Part shown: one piece after another, positions 14,301-24,492 of the stretch
Layout: each line of letters opens with the position of its first letter
Position numbering within the stretch: the first letter of the stretch is position 1
Assembly (NCBI GenBank): GCA_902702965.1
Contig: CACRXP010000729.1
Span: 8,549-72,548, forward strand
Length of the DNA stretch: 64,000 bases
Direction of reading: 5' to 3'
Origin: Spirometra erinaceieuropaei
Lineage: Eukaryota > Platyhelminthes > Cestoda > Diphyllobothriidea > Diphyllobothriidae
Position numbers and translations under genes: made by a program
The notes under the pieces: generated by a model
Told to the model about the DNA's origin: nothing
The model's database searches: none
Seen by the model: the letters and a program-made list of their open reading frames with translations, nothing else

Positions 14301-17300
14301 CCGGATAAGTTAGAAGGGCCATTCCGTCGTCAACCAGCCCTCTCTTAGGTTCGGGTCAGATAAGCTCAAAATTAAGTCATAACCCAGTCATTCCTGAAGC
14401 TGAATACGTGGCTATTTTGGTTAACGGTCCTTGCTGTTTTAGCTAGAGGCATTGATGACGACCTGGGAAGGGTAGAAGCAAAGAGGCGAGTTCCAGGCAG
14501 CAGTTCACAAGGAGGTGCGATCATTGGGACAAGGAGTTTATTCGCCTGACGATCAGTATTCACTCTCGAAACCATCATCAATGATTATAAACACGCAAGG
14601 GGCGCAGCATTTACGGGACGCAGTTGTCATGTAACCATATTCTTGTATGATTAGCACGAGTACTAGCTTAAAGTCCAGACACGTGCTTCGCCAATATTCT
14701 TCCACCGCATGACACAACCGCGAAGGGTTCGGCCCATCAGTGGGCCTCCCAGCGGCTCCGTGCGCCATCGTGTGTCGACATTCTGGTGCCCAGGCACCAT
14801 GAGGTGCCCGGACAACCGTGGAGGGGCGAGATTGCTCCCGATGACTGGGGCTCGGGCATCTTTGTACCTATCCTCAAGAAGGGAGAAAAGACGAGGTGTA
14901 AAACTACCACTGCATAAGCTCCATCGGCGTTGCTACAAAGATCTTCACCGCTGTCCTTCTTAGGCGATTCCAGGTTTTTCGGGACTCTAGAATGAGGCCC
15001 AACCAAGCTGGACTCCGTACTGGACGTGGATATACGGACCAGGTATTAACACTTAGGCGCACTCCCGAATTCCACAATCTCTACCAACGACCGTCGGCCG
15101 TCTGTTTTGTCGACTTTGCTGCCGCGTTCGATTCCGTCCATCGTGAATCCCTGTGGAAGATAATGGCCCTAGATAGTGTACCGCCACAAATCACTGTCAT
15201 GATCAAGCCCTATTACCACTCCTCCACTGCACGAGTTCTGGCACATAACAATCTTTCCTAACCGTTCGGTATTCGATTTTGTGCTCGACAAGGCTATATC
15301 CTGCCGCCAATTCTGTTCAAATGCGCTATTAAATGGGTTCTCGGGAGGACCCTATAAGAAGATGACGGCGTTGAGCTTGCACCCAGACACCAGCTGACTG
15401 ATCTCAAATATGATGATGACAATATCGCCTTACTAGCTTCCACTTTTGATGTTCTGCAGTCCATGGTATGATGGGTGAACGATGTCGCTAAATCGGTCAG
15501 CTTATCCACAAACACTGGGAAGACCGAAGTGACTTCAGGCTGCATCCCTGACCAGAAGGCACCTCTCGGGATTGATGACGGTCGACTTACAAAAGTAGAC
15601 TGTTTTATATATCTCGGGGCGAGGTTGCAGTCGAATGGACAGATTAAGGACGACATTGTCTCCCGAACTGATGCTGCTCGCCGGCTTTTCTCAAGCCTTA
15701 GAAAATGTCTATAGATCCGACGCGACTCCTCTATCACGTGCACCGCGCATATGTCCGGCCAGTCCTTCTGTATTGTTGTTACTGCTGGGCTGTACGCATG
15801 GAAGCTAAGCGAAAACTGGAGGTATTTGACTACCACTGCTTGAGGACCATCCTCCGAGTGAAGTAAATCGAATTCGTCCCAAATGAGGCAGTCCGCACCC
15901 GCTGCGACAACATCGCACGGATAACCCAGGCCATACAGCAAAGACGACTGGGGTGGTTTTGGCATGTTCCTCGTCGTCCACCTCAGGAGCTCAGTGTTAC
16001 CGCCCTCGATCCGCCACCGTTACCCCATTGGAGGCGTCGAAGTGGAGAGGGTCAATTCAAAACCGACTCGACACAGTTCGTCAAGACATGGAGGAGGTTC
16101 AAGACCTTAGGTATTCGGTCTCTGTCTTTTGTGATGAGAATGGGCTGAACTGTCCAGATCTGCTGCCGCGGATCGTCGCGCATTAAGAGGTACGGTTCCG
16201 TACATTATCGAGGCCGGCTAGGCTAGACATGATCGCAGCAGTACCAAGTAGATCTTGATTGTAAATTATTCAGCGTTAAGCGGCTATTTACGGACGCTCT
16301 AGATAGGAGTTTCAGGAAACACTTGGCAGCCGTATTCCGTCCTGTAATCCGTATAGATCAGTCAGCCCCACTTTCCTGGGATCGTGGCAGTGAAACATCA
16401 AACTATACCCAGAGAAGACACAGCGCAGGATCGTTACGCGACAAAGTGACAGAGTGACAAAAAGGGCTATTTAAAGAATTTTTTACCTTCGACGCTTTTA
16501 TGATCAAGTTTTACTTATCTTTTCGTCTATTCTTCAGTCACTCTTCCAGACAATTGACTTCGTCAGTGAGTCTGTGCACCGCAAGAAACAACTCTGTGAG
16601 GATTTCCAGGAATTTGTGGATCTTCTGGGCGAAACGGTGCCTGGAAATTCAACGGATGACACAGAATCTTCACAGAGGTCTCCTTTATCTGGGAGTGAGA
16701 CAGCATCACGTACGGCTGCGTCCCCCGAGGAAATCAGTAGTGCGCTGCAGGTGTTGGTGGATAAGCTAAGGGAGGAGAGGAACATGCGGTAAGGTCTTTG
16801 TTGAGAATGGCTTCCGAAATATGTTTTGATATATAAAAAATGAAAATAGCCACGGTCAGTTTCCTAGGATTTTTTCCTAAAATCAGATATAAATTCGCTG
16901 AACGACCCGAAGGTCTCCATTCACCTGCCCTTATCAGAGGCCTGATCGCCTGTCTCGTTGCAACTGTGCCGATTTGGCAGTTGGCTTAAATTGCATACCT
17001 TGGAAACTACTTTGTCTGACACAATTCACCATGACAAAATGAGGGTGAGAGTTTTGCGAGTGACAGATCTAGCCGCTTATTCATTTAATCGAGAAACTGT
17101 GTGGATATGGTGCTGCTATTCATAACGAGGGGACATGGACGAATTCTGTTTATCAGCAGAAACTCACAAAGTATGGTCTTTGGGGGTTTCCGAACTGCGT
17201 TCTTTTATGATTGAAATGGCCCACGTTGAAGGTAGCAAGAGGCTAATTATTTTTGTCTTATGAACTAACGTAGGTATGAGCTAGTTGAGCTGTCTGCATG

Positions 17301-20300
17301 TTGAGTTTGCCCAGATGTAGATGAACAAGTGAAATTTGTCAAAGTACTCGTTGTTTGTCCGAACCATGACAGCTACTTTTAGTAACGCACCCGTAAAACC
17401 CCTATGTTCATGACTTCGTCACAATGGATTTAACTGTTTTATTAAACGGTGAAATTATATTGCTCGTAAGATCCAACTTAACGTGTTATGCTTGTTTACC
17501 TTGGTCTAACTGCAATTGACCTAAATACAGTTCGGCCTGCGCTCCCGGTTAAAACCCTTATATTTGTTATGTAGAAGAAGATTATTCAACTTACTAGAAA
17601 AAATCAACTGACATAACGACCAGAAATGCGGTAGCATTCCAGATGTGCAATATTCGGTTGTTTTTTTGTTATCTAGTAGTCACGGACGCATACTATGTCG
17701 CTTGTTGGTCTAATTTCTGGACATCTTTCGAGTTATTGGAGCGTGGGCAAACGCAAGTGGACTTCGCTTAAACGGTACTTATTATCCTATCACTATCGCT
17801 TAGATTGACAACAGAATGTCTTGTTCCGGTGGATTTGCATGACTTGCCTGGCCCCAAGCATTTACAGTAGGCGGGCTAACTCATGAAATATCAACCGAAA
17901 TTCCGAGATGCGTTTTAGCTTCGAAAAGATTAATTAAGCAGGGTTGTAAAGCCAATCATAATGCAGCATAAGTCTGTAATAATTCAGTCACCTCAGGATG
18001 CCGGCTTTCGATACGAACTTCTTTCCGACGGCATGCAAAAAGCACACTCTGTAAAAAAATAACTACTCAAATAGCATGCGTTTTTCTCATTGACTTTCGA
18101 TACCCTTAACAATTCACTTATACTTCATGGAAAACACGCATACAAGTATTCATTCTTTTGTTCATGCGGTAGAAAATTACGTCTTTCTCCAATTTTACAC
18201 TTAAAGGAATGGTATAATTCGGTTTTCAAAACATTTTCCATTGCCCGAATAATTTTGAATCCGACCTGCCGTTGCACTTGCATTCAGGGTCTCCAAACTA
18301 CAAGCCGTATATTTTCTGCGTACGGAAAACCATGCATTTCTCTACGGTATTAAGAAGAGACTATATGGAGTTCATAAAATTTAGCAGTGGATTTGAGCTA
18401 TATTGTTAACTTTACAATCCATATTGGCAGACACACAGACTTCACGTTCTGTGAACGGCCAGTTCACGGTATTAGAAAATCTTGCAATTAGAAACTTTTT
18501 AAAACCGAGCTACACCCTTCCTTCGAGTACAAAATCGGAGGAAGACGTCATTTTCTACCAAATGAGCAAAAGAATGAATGTTTTTACGCATGGTTTCCGT
18601 GAAATATAATTGAATTTTTAAGGGAATCTAAAACCAATGAGAAAAGGACATGCTACTTAAGTAGTCATTTTCTACAGAGTATAGTTTTTGTATGCAGCCG
18701 GAAGGAAGTTCGTTCGAAAGCTGACATCCTGAGGTAATTGAATTATTATAGAATTATGCCGCACGATGATGAGTTTTACGATCCGACTTAATTAATCTTT
18801 TCGAAACGAAAGCGCATTTCGGAATTGCGGTTGAAATTTCATGAGTTAGCCCACCTACTGTACTTCCGAAACTAACAAATGTTATTGAAATACTGTGAAA
18901 AAGCGGCATATATATACGAAGCCTGGTTGTTTATTTTACGAGGTAAGTCATCCGTAGTCCCTGCTCAATGATGCTTTCGGAGAAACTTGCAAGTGCACTG
19001 AAATCCACGAAATCGGGCCACTCAGAGACTATCGCTGTCTGTCTAAAGTGCAGGTATGGTACCCTTTCCCTTTCGTACAAGCCGCATCCGCTTAGTGATA
19101 ATATGCCGTTAAATACCTGCCACAGGGTCTCGCGTGCAATGCAGGAAATGATCTCCATCCGGCAACTGCTCCAGAAACTCAGCATCGATCTGGCGAGTAC
19201 TCGGCTTCAGCGTGCAAAGGTCTTCGTTCAAGTAGATCAGGACTTGGTGAGCTGGGTCTTTGCTGTACTGCTGAAACTCTGCAAGGTCGACGAATCTTCT
19301 GCAATAAGACTAACTGAAGACATCAATAAGCTTCCCGAGAACCTCGATGAGAATACCTTGCATCAAGTTAGGCCTGGTTGTTTTTATGAGAATAATTCAA
19401 CTGAATGGATGGCGTTTCAGCCCGCGGCAAACTTCAGAGAGGACAAGCATACTGACCCTCTACCGAGACTGCGTTCACATGCAGACGTTGTAAATTGCTC
19501 AAATCAGCTGATTGAACGCGTCTCACAATTGGACGGGGTGATCGCAAGGTAAGCACAGGATTCACGCTTTTGCTAATGCGAGCAGACGTTGACGGGCTTC
19601 CTTAGTTTTTCCAGTTTACGTGAACTTTCGGTGAATTCAACTCATAAAAGGCATATCATGTTTTCTCCCAACACTAACTGGACAGCGTTCACCAAAACCT
19701 CTCAGTCATATGCACTTGTAAAGTATCAGTGGTGACTATGGGATTGCAGTCTCCTGCAACACGTTCATATTTAGGCTCACCAGTGTTTTCAAAGCTACCC
19801 CAGAAACGCCTTCTGCCCAAGTGATTACGAACTATACGGCTGTCTTTTGTTGACCATCAGTGAACACTTGTGTGGCAACGGTACGATAGAAATTATATTT
19901 GTGTCTGGAACACTTATTTTTTCTACAAATGAGTTACGTTTTTTAGTGGAATGCATTTATGACCTCAACCGGAAAGCATGACTATGATCTTTCAAGTCAC
20001 CACGTCTGTCATAAGCCTTCTGACTGGCCATAGTGGACATCTAGGTAAAGATTTTACCTTAAGTCTTCTAGATGTGCACTTACTCACCGGGCTCTATTTC
20101 TTACGCCCCGAAACGGCACCATTTCTGGCTTATTTTTGTCACTAGCTAGTCATAGCCGAATGCCAGTTTTCATTAGCCTTTTCGATAACATAATTTAACT
20201 ATTGGCCACTTACCTTACACGACCGCCTGCAGGGCCTCTCGACTGGAGCTCCGAACCAAAGCAAAATCATTCATATTTCATGTGGTAGAATATGCCCAAA

Positions 20301-22640
20301 GCCAACCTACAGCTTTAGGCGCAACACTGATGACATGTGCGTGAATCAGTTTATAGTGAGGCAGCAGCGGAAATTGGATATGTAAGCCCACTGAGAAAAT
20401 AGAGCTCAGAGACTCTCGTAATAGGGGAGATGATGTCGGTATTAGTTTTATCAGTTGTGGCAATTAACGGAATCTGCAAAAGGCATAGGAAAGACTGGCA
20501 TTTCTGCCATGTGTTTGCTTTGTTACTTTAACGAGATGCCGGAACAGACCTTAAATCTAATTTTGGCCCTAACCTCAATTATTTTCTTAATTTTGGCCGA
20601 AAACGTAATTCTAGTGTAACGCACCTAGCAAAATCAAGTAAACGGGCATGTTATGGCAATAAATACTTGGACTTACATACCTAATCGTTGCCCTGAACCG
20701 AATAAATCAATAGCCAATGGGAATCCCCTGTGGACGCTGATGTCGGGGAAAGTAGGTGCCAGGGGAGCGTGACAAGCAGCAAACCAAGAAAAAACACAAA
20801 ACTACAATAATAAGGCAAAAAGGATAAAATTATCAAATTTATTGAAAATAAGGAAAAACCTAAACAGCTTTACGGAATGGATTGCGAGTCAAGCTTCGGG
20901 TATTGAATCCTAGCAAAAATGATAACATTTTAACGGAAATATCTAAAAAGTTTCGGCATGCACAGAAGAGGTATGAAAATATTCACCAGTATTAAATGGG
21001 CCCTAACCCTAACCTTACTGCTAATCCTAAGGCTAACATAACCCTAACCCTAACTTTAACCTCAGCCCTGATCCAAATACCTAACCCTAGCCCTAAAAAT
21101 AGCCATAACTGAAAGTCTAATCATACGCCTAAATCCGACTCCAAGCCTAACATTCAAAGGCGGTCAATGTTCCAAACCCTTATTTAAAATACCTTAACGT
21201 TAGCCCTAACCGTAAGTCTAACCGTAAATCTAATCATAAACCTTCATTGCAAACATAATCCTAACCCTAACCCTAGATGTGGCACAAACTTAACCCTAAA
21301 CCTAGTACAAACCCTTGCCCAAAACTCACTCCTGAGACGGACAATAGAACAAACCCTAACCATAACCCCAACATTAACCCCACCGCCAAATTGCTTTCTA
21401 GTCCTGATACTAACTCACACCCCAAATACGTCGATTAAACCGACAAAAGCAATCCTAACCTGACTGTGAACCTAAAGAAAAGCCTAAAGGCAACTCTTAT
21501 CCTAGGCCTAAGAATAAACCTAACCCTAATCATAAAGCTAAATATAAACCTGAAGCCACCCCAGAAACCGAAGGGCAAGCCCTTAATGTTACCCTAAGCC
21601 TAGCCGCAGTCCACGAAGGTCGGGACTATAAAACTAATTTTTAACCGCCTACTGAAATCATTCATAGTACAAAACCCGGACAGCTTAGTAGAGCCCTATC
21701 CTCAATCATAATAATTCTGCCCTCCTGAAAGAGTTAGAGGTGGACTTCATCACTTTAAACTCTGGAGTCAGATAAATAGGTTATGTAAACTGTCGTAGTG
21801 TCCTTCATTTACGGTTACTAAGTCACTAATCGATTCCCCCTGCCACTGCGATCCCAATTCGATGGATGTCTGCATACTTGAGGCAGAACTACCTTTGCTA
21901 CTGCTACGAACTTCTTCCTCGTGAATTCGTTTAGGCCATTCATCGAATGAAGCCGAGCATCATATCCACAAGATCTCTGAGCTCGTTCATCAATTATTTG
22001 CCAAGACTATCAACTTTCATTTCCCTTCAGGTACTCTGCTTGTTTCGTGGGGGAGAAGGAGCTCGCCGATGCGATTCAGCTCCTCCGGGACGGTGAGACG
22101 GACCTGGTTGAGTCAATGGAACAACTTGTATTTCTCACCGAACGGGAAGGGCGTATTGCAGGGGAGGTAGCCTTATTGTATCACAAAGCTCTACTGAACC
22201 TGACCAACAAATCTTAATTTTATAGGTACAGGAGGAAGAATCCGAGACCCCGGAAACTGTGGACGAAGAGGAAAACGAGGATGGCGAATTGGCGCATATT
22301 CTCGCGTCTACTTCACTAGGTCCCCAGGACACTCCTTGTCATGCTGTCATCGAGTTTGCTCAGGAGCAAATTAGGTGCCTCTTCCTGTCTGTCTCTTCCA
22401 TTGTCTGTTTCCGAAGAAACCAGCTTTATTGACGCACTGTTCTATTTCAGGCAGAAGAAGACCTCCCTGGAGAACTTACAAACGAAGATTTCGACCACTC
22501 AGTTGAATATACAACAGGAAAGGCAACGACTGGATGACGTCAAGAGTCAGCTCGATAATCGTCGTAGCAAACTGCGTGAATTGACAGACATCCTTCTTGG
22601 CAAGCAGTTGACTCTCTTTGAGCAGAGCGTCTCGAATTGA
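5203..22640 (+). CDS. Split gene for a large coiled-coil protein of unknown identity
   Basis: Sixteen exons join in one frame: 5203-5317, 5356-5466, 5692-5900, 5977-6053, 6094-6186, 6223-6289, 6339-6497, 6582-6829, then 9414-9486 or 9731-9908, then 13799-14173, 16538-16788, 18958-19053, 19126-19548, 22031-22166, 22226-22374 and 22451-22640. Each has AG/GT borders and matching phase. The protein is about 900 residues if it starts at the ATG at 5242, which opens MSQELALRGDSSVPQEL. Most of it is amphipathic helix with heptad-like spacing. There is an acidic stretch near 22230-22300, and the last 63 residues are a strong coiled coil. I saw no motor, CAP-Gly or enzymatic motif. Parts of 13799-14173 and 19126-19548 loosely recall the central domain of dynactin p150, but this is not strong enough to name it. 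The 5' end may lie further upstream. Confidence 0.72.
5356..5466 (+). CDS. Coiled-coil gene exon
   Basis: Encodes ALERYPHEVRLAMEKFEKA and continues as amphipathic helix. The preceding intron would be only 38 nt (5318-5355). In and out phases are both 1, so this exon can be included or skipped without shifting the frame. Confidence 0.5.
5692..5900 (+). CDS. Coiled-coil gene exon
   Basis: Acceptor actttacag, donor gtaaat. Encodes SRAEVKQLQVVFDTLMNDLG and ends IIFEELRRQ; phase 1 in, phase 0 out. Confidence 0.7.
5977..6053 (+). CDS. Coiled-coil gene exon
   Basis: Encodes RKFKDLTKVKNIYQNMLKTL. Phase 0 in, phase 2 out, donor gtaggt. Reading through the donor meets a TAG, so splicing is required. 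Confidence 0.6.
6094..6186 (+). CDS. Coiled-coil gene exon
   Basis: Acceptor gccttttcag, donor gtagga. Encodes TEREKTRSVALQVLKRQTQL; phase 2 at both ends. The intron before it is 40 nt. Confidence 0.65.
6223..6289 (+). CDS. Coiled-coil gene exon
   Basis: Encodes ELTHSESLIAQIARAAEEKS. The obvious acceptor four bases upstream (tatccag) would give an in-frame TGA, so the next AG (gacag) must be used. The preceding intron is then 36 nt. Donor GTGGAT, phase 0 out. Confidence 0.55.
6339..6497 (+). CDS. Coiled-coil gene exon
   Basis: Fifty-three codons, phase 0/0, acceptor ttttctag, donor gtaagt. Encodes LKEEVFVDELENDHLVRLHS and ends GLLSMAGR. Confidence 0.75.
6582..6829 (+). CDS. Coiled-coil gene exon
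   Basis: Acceptor gtgattgcag, donor gtaggt, phase 0 in, phase 2 out. Encodes LSSENCVTAVNKVLNTRLAW and further helical sequence. A second in-frame donor (gtaata) at 6708 could give a shorter exon joining directly to 13799. Confidence 0.65.
6830..9413. other. Intron of the coiled-coil gene
   Basis: No exon that fits the flanking phases was seen before 9414. The only recognisable repeat is the solo arm of the fold-back family at 8925-9069. Confidence 0.45.
8925..9069. mobile_element. Solo terminal arm of the fold-back transposon family
   Basis: Matches the right arm of the family (GCACATTTCAGAATTCCG, TTTCATGAG) and ends ATATACTG-TA, the reverse complement of the family's TA-CAGT start. No left arm was found. 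Confidence 0.6.
9414..9486 (+). CDS. Coiled-coil gene, alternative exon A
   Basis: Acceptor tcacttacag, donor gtgaga. Only one frame is open and it is the frame required by the flanking exons (phase 2 in, phase 0 out). Encodes EDANDEATGRSSETNVKAIK and IALE. Confidence 0.5.
9731..9908 (+). CDS. Coiled-coil gene, alternative exon B
   Basis: Acceptor caacttgcag, donor gtatgt. Open for 59 codons, including FARGTQIHLTIDVGTTQMHL and ending EVFDRLE. It has the same in and out phases as exon A, so the two cannot both be used in one message without a frameshift. Confidence 0.5.
11165..12461. mobile_element. Fold-back transposon copy 2, split by a dispersed repeat
   Basis: The left part (11165-11640) and right part (about 12050-12461) match the left and right halves of the copy at 17865-18860. 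The right end reads TTTCATGAGATACG...CTGTTG-TA. A repeat of about 386 bp sits between the halves. The extreme left terminus is not recognisable. Confidence 0.65.
11652..12048 (+). repeat. Dispersed repeat unit (copy A) nested in a fold-back element
   Basis: Same family as the palindrome at 31975-32600, with the shared core CTTCATCGAACCGAAGTTCA and CGGGTATTTATTCA. AGATACGATGA occurs at both ends (11652-11662 and 12038-12048), either an 11-bp target-site duplication or the wrap-around of a tandem unit. Short open frames on both strands are part of the repeat, not host genes. Confidence 0.8.
12462..13798. other. Remainder of the intron before exon 13799
   Basis: No phase-compatible exon and no repeat family that I could name. 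Confidence 0.4.
13799..14173 (+). CDS. Coiled-coil gene, large central exon
   Basis: 125 codons, phase 0/0, acceptor tcttcacag, donor gtaggg. It opens CERQLLVCFKIDTNHVLQAI and includes SGQRTFGAELLLEEVKLVTL and an acidic stretch DEEQQLHREPTTLEAYS. The SGQ...ELLLEEV helix recalls dynactin p150 only weakly. Confidence 0.72.
14798..16245 (+). pseudogene. 5'-truncated dead LINE (reverse transcriptase), copy 1
   Basis: Sits in the intron between exons 14173 and 16538. Similar over its whole length to 37580-39405. It encodes broken reverse-transcriptase segments: CFVDFAAAFDSVHRESLW, then DLKYDDDNIALLAS, where the catalytic YADD is YDDD, then the C-terminal ARLQSNGQIKDD region. Several in-frame stops and shifts. 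The 3' end lies near ATGATCGCAGCAGTACCAAG. Confidence 0.88.
16538..16788 (+). CDS. Coiled-coil gene exon with Ser/Thr-rich linker
   Basis: Acceptor ctattcttcag, donor gtaagg, phase 0 in, 2 out. Encodes HRKKQLCEDFQEFVDLLGET, a Ser/Thr-rich linker, then ISSALQVLVDKLREERN. A LINE remnant fills the intron just before it. Confidence 0.75.
17865..18860. mobile_element. Fold-back DNA transposon, intact ends (996 bp, TA target site)
   Basis: Begins TA-CAGTAGGCGGGCTAACTC and ends with the reverse complement, CCCACCTACTG-TA. The inverted arms match for about 230 bp, with shared blocks such as AAAAGATTAATTAA, CCTCAGGATG and ACTACTNAA. TA flanks and a CAGT start fit Tc1/mariner-type insertion. It codes for no recognisable transposase, so it is presumably non-autonomous. 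It lies in an intron, ending 97 bp before exon 18958. Confidence 0.85.
18958..19053 (+). CDS. Coiled-coil gene exon
   Basis: Ninety-six bases, phase 2 in and out, acceptor catccgtag, donor gtatgg. Encodes MMLSEKLASALKSTKSGHSE and ends VCLKC. It starts less than 100 nt after the right end of a fold-back transposon. Confidence 0.68.
19126..19548 (+). CDS. Coiled-coil gene, longest exon
   Basis: 141 codons, phase 2 in and out, acceptor ctgccacag, donor gtaagc; the intron before it is 72 nt. Encodes VSRAMQEMISIRQLLQKLSI, then DLVSWVFAVLLKLCKVDESS, and ends HADVVNCSNQLIERVSQLDG plus VIAR. Helical throughout. Confidence 0.78.
19549..20990. other. First part of the intron after exon 19548
   Basis: No exon or named repeat seen up to the start of the telomere-like array. 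Confidence 0.4.
20995..21610. repeat. Degenerate telomere-like CCCTAA array inside an intron
   Basis: Many CCCTAACCCTAA units, densest near 21000-21060 and 21255-21310, decaying to CCTAA-spaced variants through about 21600. TTAGGG/CCCTAA is the standard animal telomere repeat and is used by flatworms. This is an old interstitial copy, because coding exons flank it on both sides. Confidence 0.85.
22031..22166 (+). CDS. Coiled-coil gene exon
   Basis: Acceptor tttcccttcag, donor gtagcc. Encodes YSACFVGEKELADAIQLLRD and LVESMEQLVFLTEREGRI. The 2.5-kb intron before it contains the telomere-like array. Confidence 0.75.
22226..22374 (+). CDS. Coiled-coil gene, acidic exon
   Basis: Acceptor attttatag. 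Opens with the Glu/Asp-rich VQEEESETPETVDEEENEDG, then HAVIEFAQEQI. Of two possible donors (22317 and 22375) only the later one keeps the frame into the last exon. Confidence 0.72.
22451..22640 (+). CDS. Coiled-coil gene, terminal exon
   Basis: Acceptor ttctatttcag, then 62 codons and a TGA. Encodes SLENLQTKISTTQLNIQQER, RLDDVKSQLDNRRSKLREL and FEQSVSN at the C-terminus, with clear heptad spacing. Confidence 0.8.
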
Positions 22641-23349
22641 CGGTATGAAGTGAGAGAAGATGAAGGAGTGCGAGATGCACACACTTCATTCTCCAACGAA
22701 ACTGTACGGCACCTTGTCTTTGTTAGCGTCCCTAGTTGGATGTCCGTCACGACGCGCCCATGGCTTTCGTCTCGTGCTTGCGCGTCGGCGACTGGAAGCG
22801 TGCGCATCGTATCTCACGGTCATCAAGATCGTTCACTTCTTCGCAAGCACTTACGGCGCCCATTGATTGACAAAGTGACTTAAATTTGACTCGTGCCTCG
22901 GTCTATATAGACCCTACACCTCACTGAACTTTCATTCAACAAACTTTCCTGTGCTTTACCCACAGTGCAAACTGTCCGTTCAGTTATATCTCACTGACTT
23001 CCGACTTGGAAGTGTGTCGTCGTAGTGGACATTACCCCTCAATAGCTTACCCGAACGCATTTTTCTAACCCTTAATAATTGTGCTTCAGATGGTTTGCAA
23101 CATTCTTACATACATGCTGATCTGTGATACTCACCTCATATATGAACTTGAGATTCAGACTGAGCATCGTTTATCGACCGCTCAATATTTATTAGCAAGA
23201 AATACTAATCTGCAAGTTCCCAGCCGTTTAACTTGTCACAGCAGCTTAAGCCACACAGAAACCCTAGCCACTACGACCTTCAGGTTAGGTCTGGAATAAC
23301 AGGAGAAGACGTTGGATGCCAGTTGTGAGAATAATATCTTCTGTGATAG
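22641..23349. other. 3' flank of the coiled-coil gene
   Basis: Presumed 3' untranslated and intergenic DNA. No AATAAA was obvious just after the stop. Short open frames only. Confidence 0.35.
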
Positions 23350-24085
23350 AAGTGCGCTCACCGATCGTGTTACGGAACTCGCTTGTCCCGTTGGGCCTTT
23401 CGGTTCTCTCCCGAGCCCAACCATCAGTTGCAGAGCGGCGCGTACAACAGGCGGAATAACGTTACCGACGAAGACAGGGGAGACTGGAGTGGCCATTTCT
23501 AGCTCATTGGTCACCGTCAGCCAGTCATACCCAACGCCGAAGCGTCGAACATTTGGGCTCGATCCCGCGACCTATTGGTTAGAAGTCCAATGCCTCTAAC
23601 CACTGAGCCACGAGCTCTTTGTTCTGTCGGTTGCGATGGGGAATATATACTAGTAGAGTGGGCGCTCACCTATCGTTCTTACGGAACTCCGTCGTTCCGT
23701 TGTGCCTTATGGGCTCTCTCTCGAGCCCAACCAGCAGCCGCACAGCGGCGCATGATATGGGCAGGATGTTATTACCGACATAGACAAGGGAGACTGGAAC
23801 GGCCACTTCTGGCTTATTAGCCGTCTCGGAGTTGGATATGACTGGCTGACTAAGTGCGAAACACCTTCTATCATTGTATATTTCCGATCGAAACCGACAG
23901 GACAACGAGCCCCTGGCTCAGTGGTTAGAGGCGTTGGACTTCCAACGAACAGATCGTAAGATCGAGCCCCAGGTGTTCCACGCTTCAGGGTTGGGCATGA
24001 CTGGCTGACGACGGCCAATAAACCAGAAATGGCCACTCCAGTCTACCTTGTCTTTGTCGGTATGTCGTTCTACCTATCGTGTGTT
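23350..24085. repeat. Cluster of rearranged tRNA-derived SINE copies
   Basis: Two direct copies start at about 23350 and 23658 (GCGCTCACC...TACGGAACTC). A third is inverted (about 23860-24085). The tRNA-like head is seen on the plus strand at 23917-23975, with TGGCTCAGTGGTTAGAGGC as an A-box-like block and AGATCGAGCCC as a B-box-like block. It is seen in reverse complement at 23550-23620. All share the body GGGAGACTGGANNGGCCA. The anticodon arm is poor, so this is a SINE head, not a tRNA gene. Confidence 0.75.
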
Positions 24086-24492
24086 CTGTACAAAATAATT
24101 GGAGAACAGATTGGAGAGAATTGGCAGCCGAACGAGGGTACGCCCGACGCCGGGAGAGCGGCGTGTGCGTCACAGCGCCTTAAACGACAGCATGCCATGT
24201 TCGGCCTTGAAGATGATTGGCCAACTGGAAAGCTGTGAGCGGATGAAAACCAGGCTACCGCTGGCGCGCACGTGTAGGCACTTGCGAGATATGCAACATT
24301 GCAGCAGGCGCCCAGGGTAGGGCCAATGCAAATTCTCTTCTGTTAATTTGCCACCACGTACCTTGAGAAATTTCCTTCCCTTTTCGGGGCAGCAGAAAAA
24401 TGACATCTATCGCAAAACTAGACAGCTACACAAATTTTATCCCAAAATCAGCTTCCTTCTGTTGTTCATGCGTCATTCTGTATACCTAGGTT
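24086..24492. other. No feature seen
   Basis: Sequence between the SINE cluster and the MITE; nothing recognised. Confidence 0.35.

Noticed and set aside
15294..15965. 223-codon minus-strand frame
   Set aside because: It is the antisense shadow of the LINE reverse transcriptase on the plus strand.
5203..22640. Naming the coiled-coil protein dynactin p150 or kinesin-5
   Set aside because: Only scattered helical similarity was seen; no CAP-Gly or motor domain is present and chance resemblance between coiled coils is common.
23917..23975. Possible true tRNA gene
   Set aside because: A-box and B-box-like blocks are present, but the anticodon arm and acceptor stem do not pair properly and a homologous SINE body follows.
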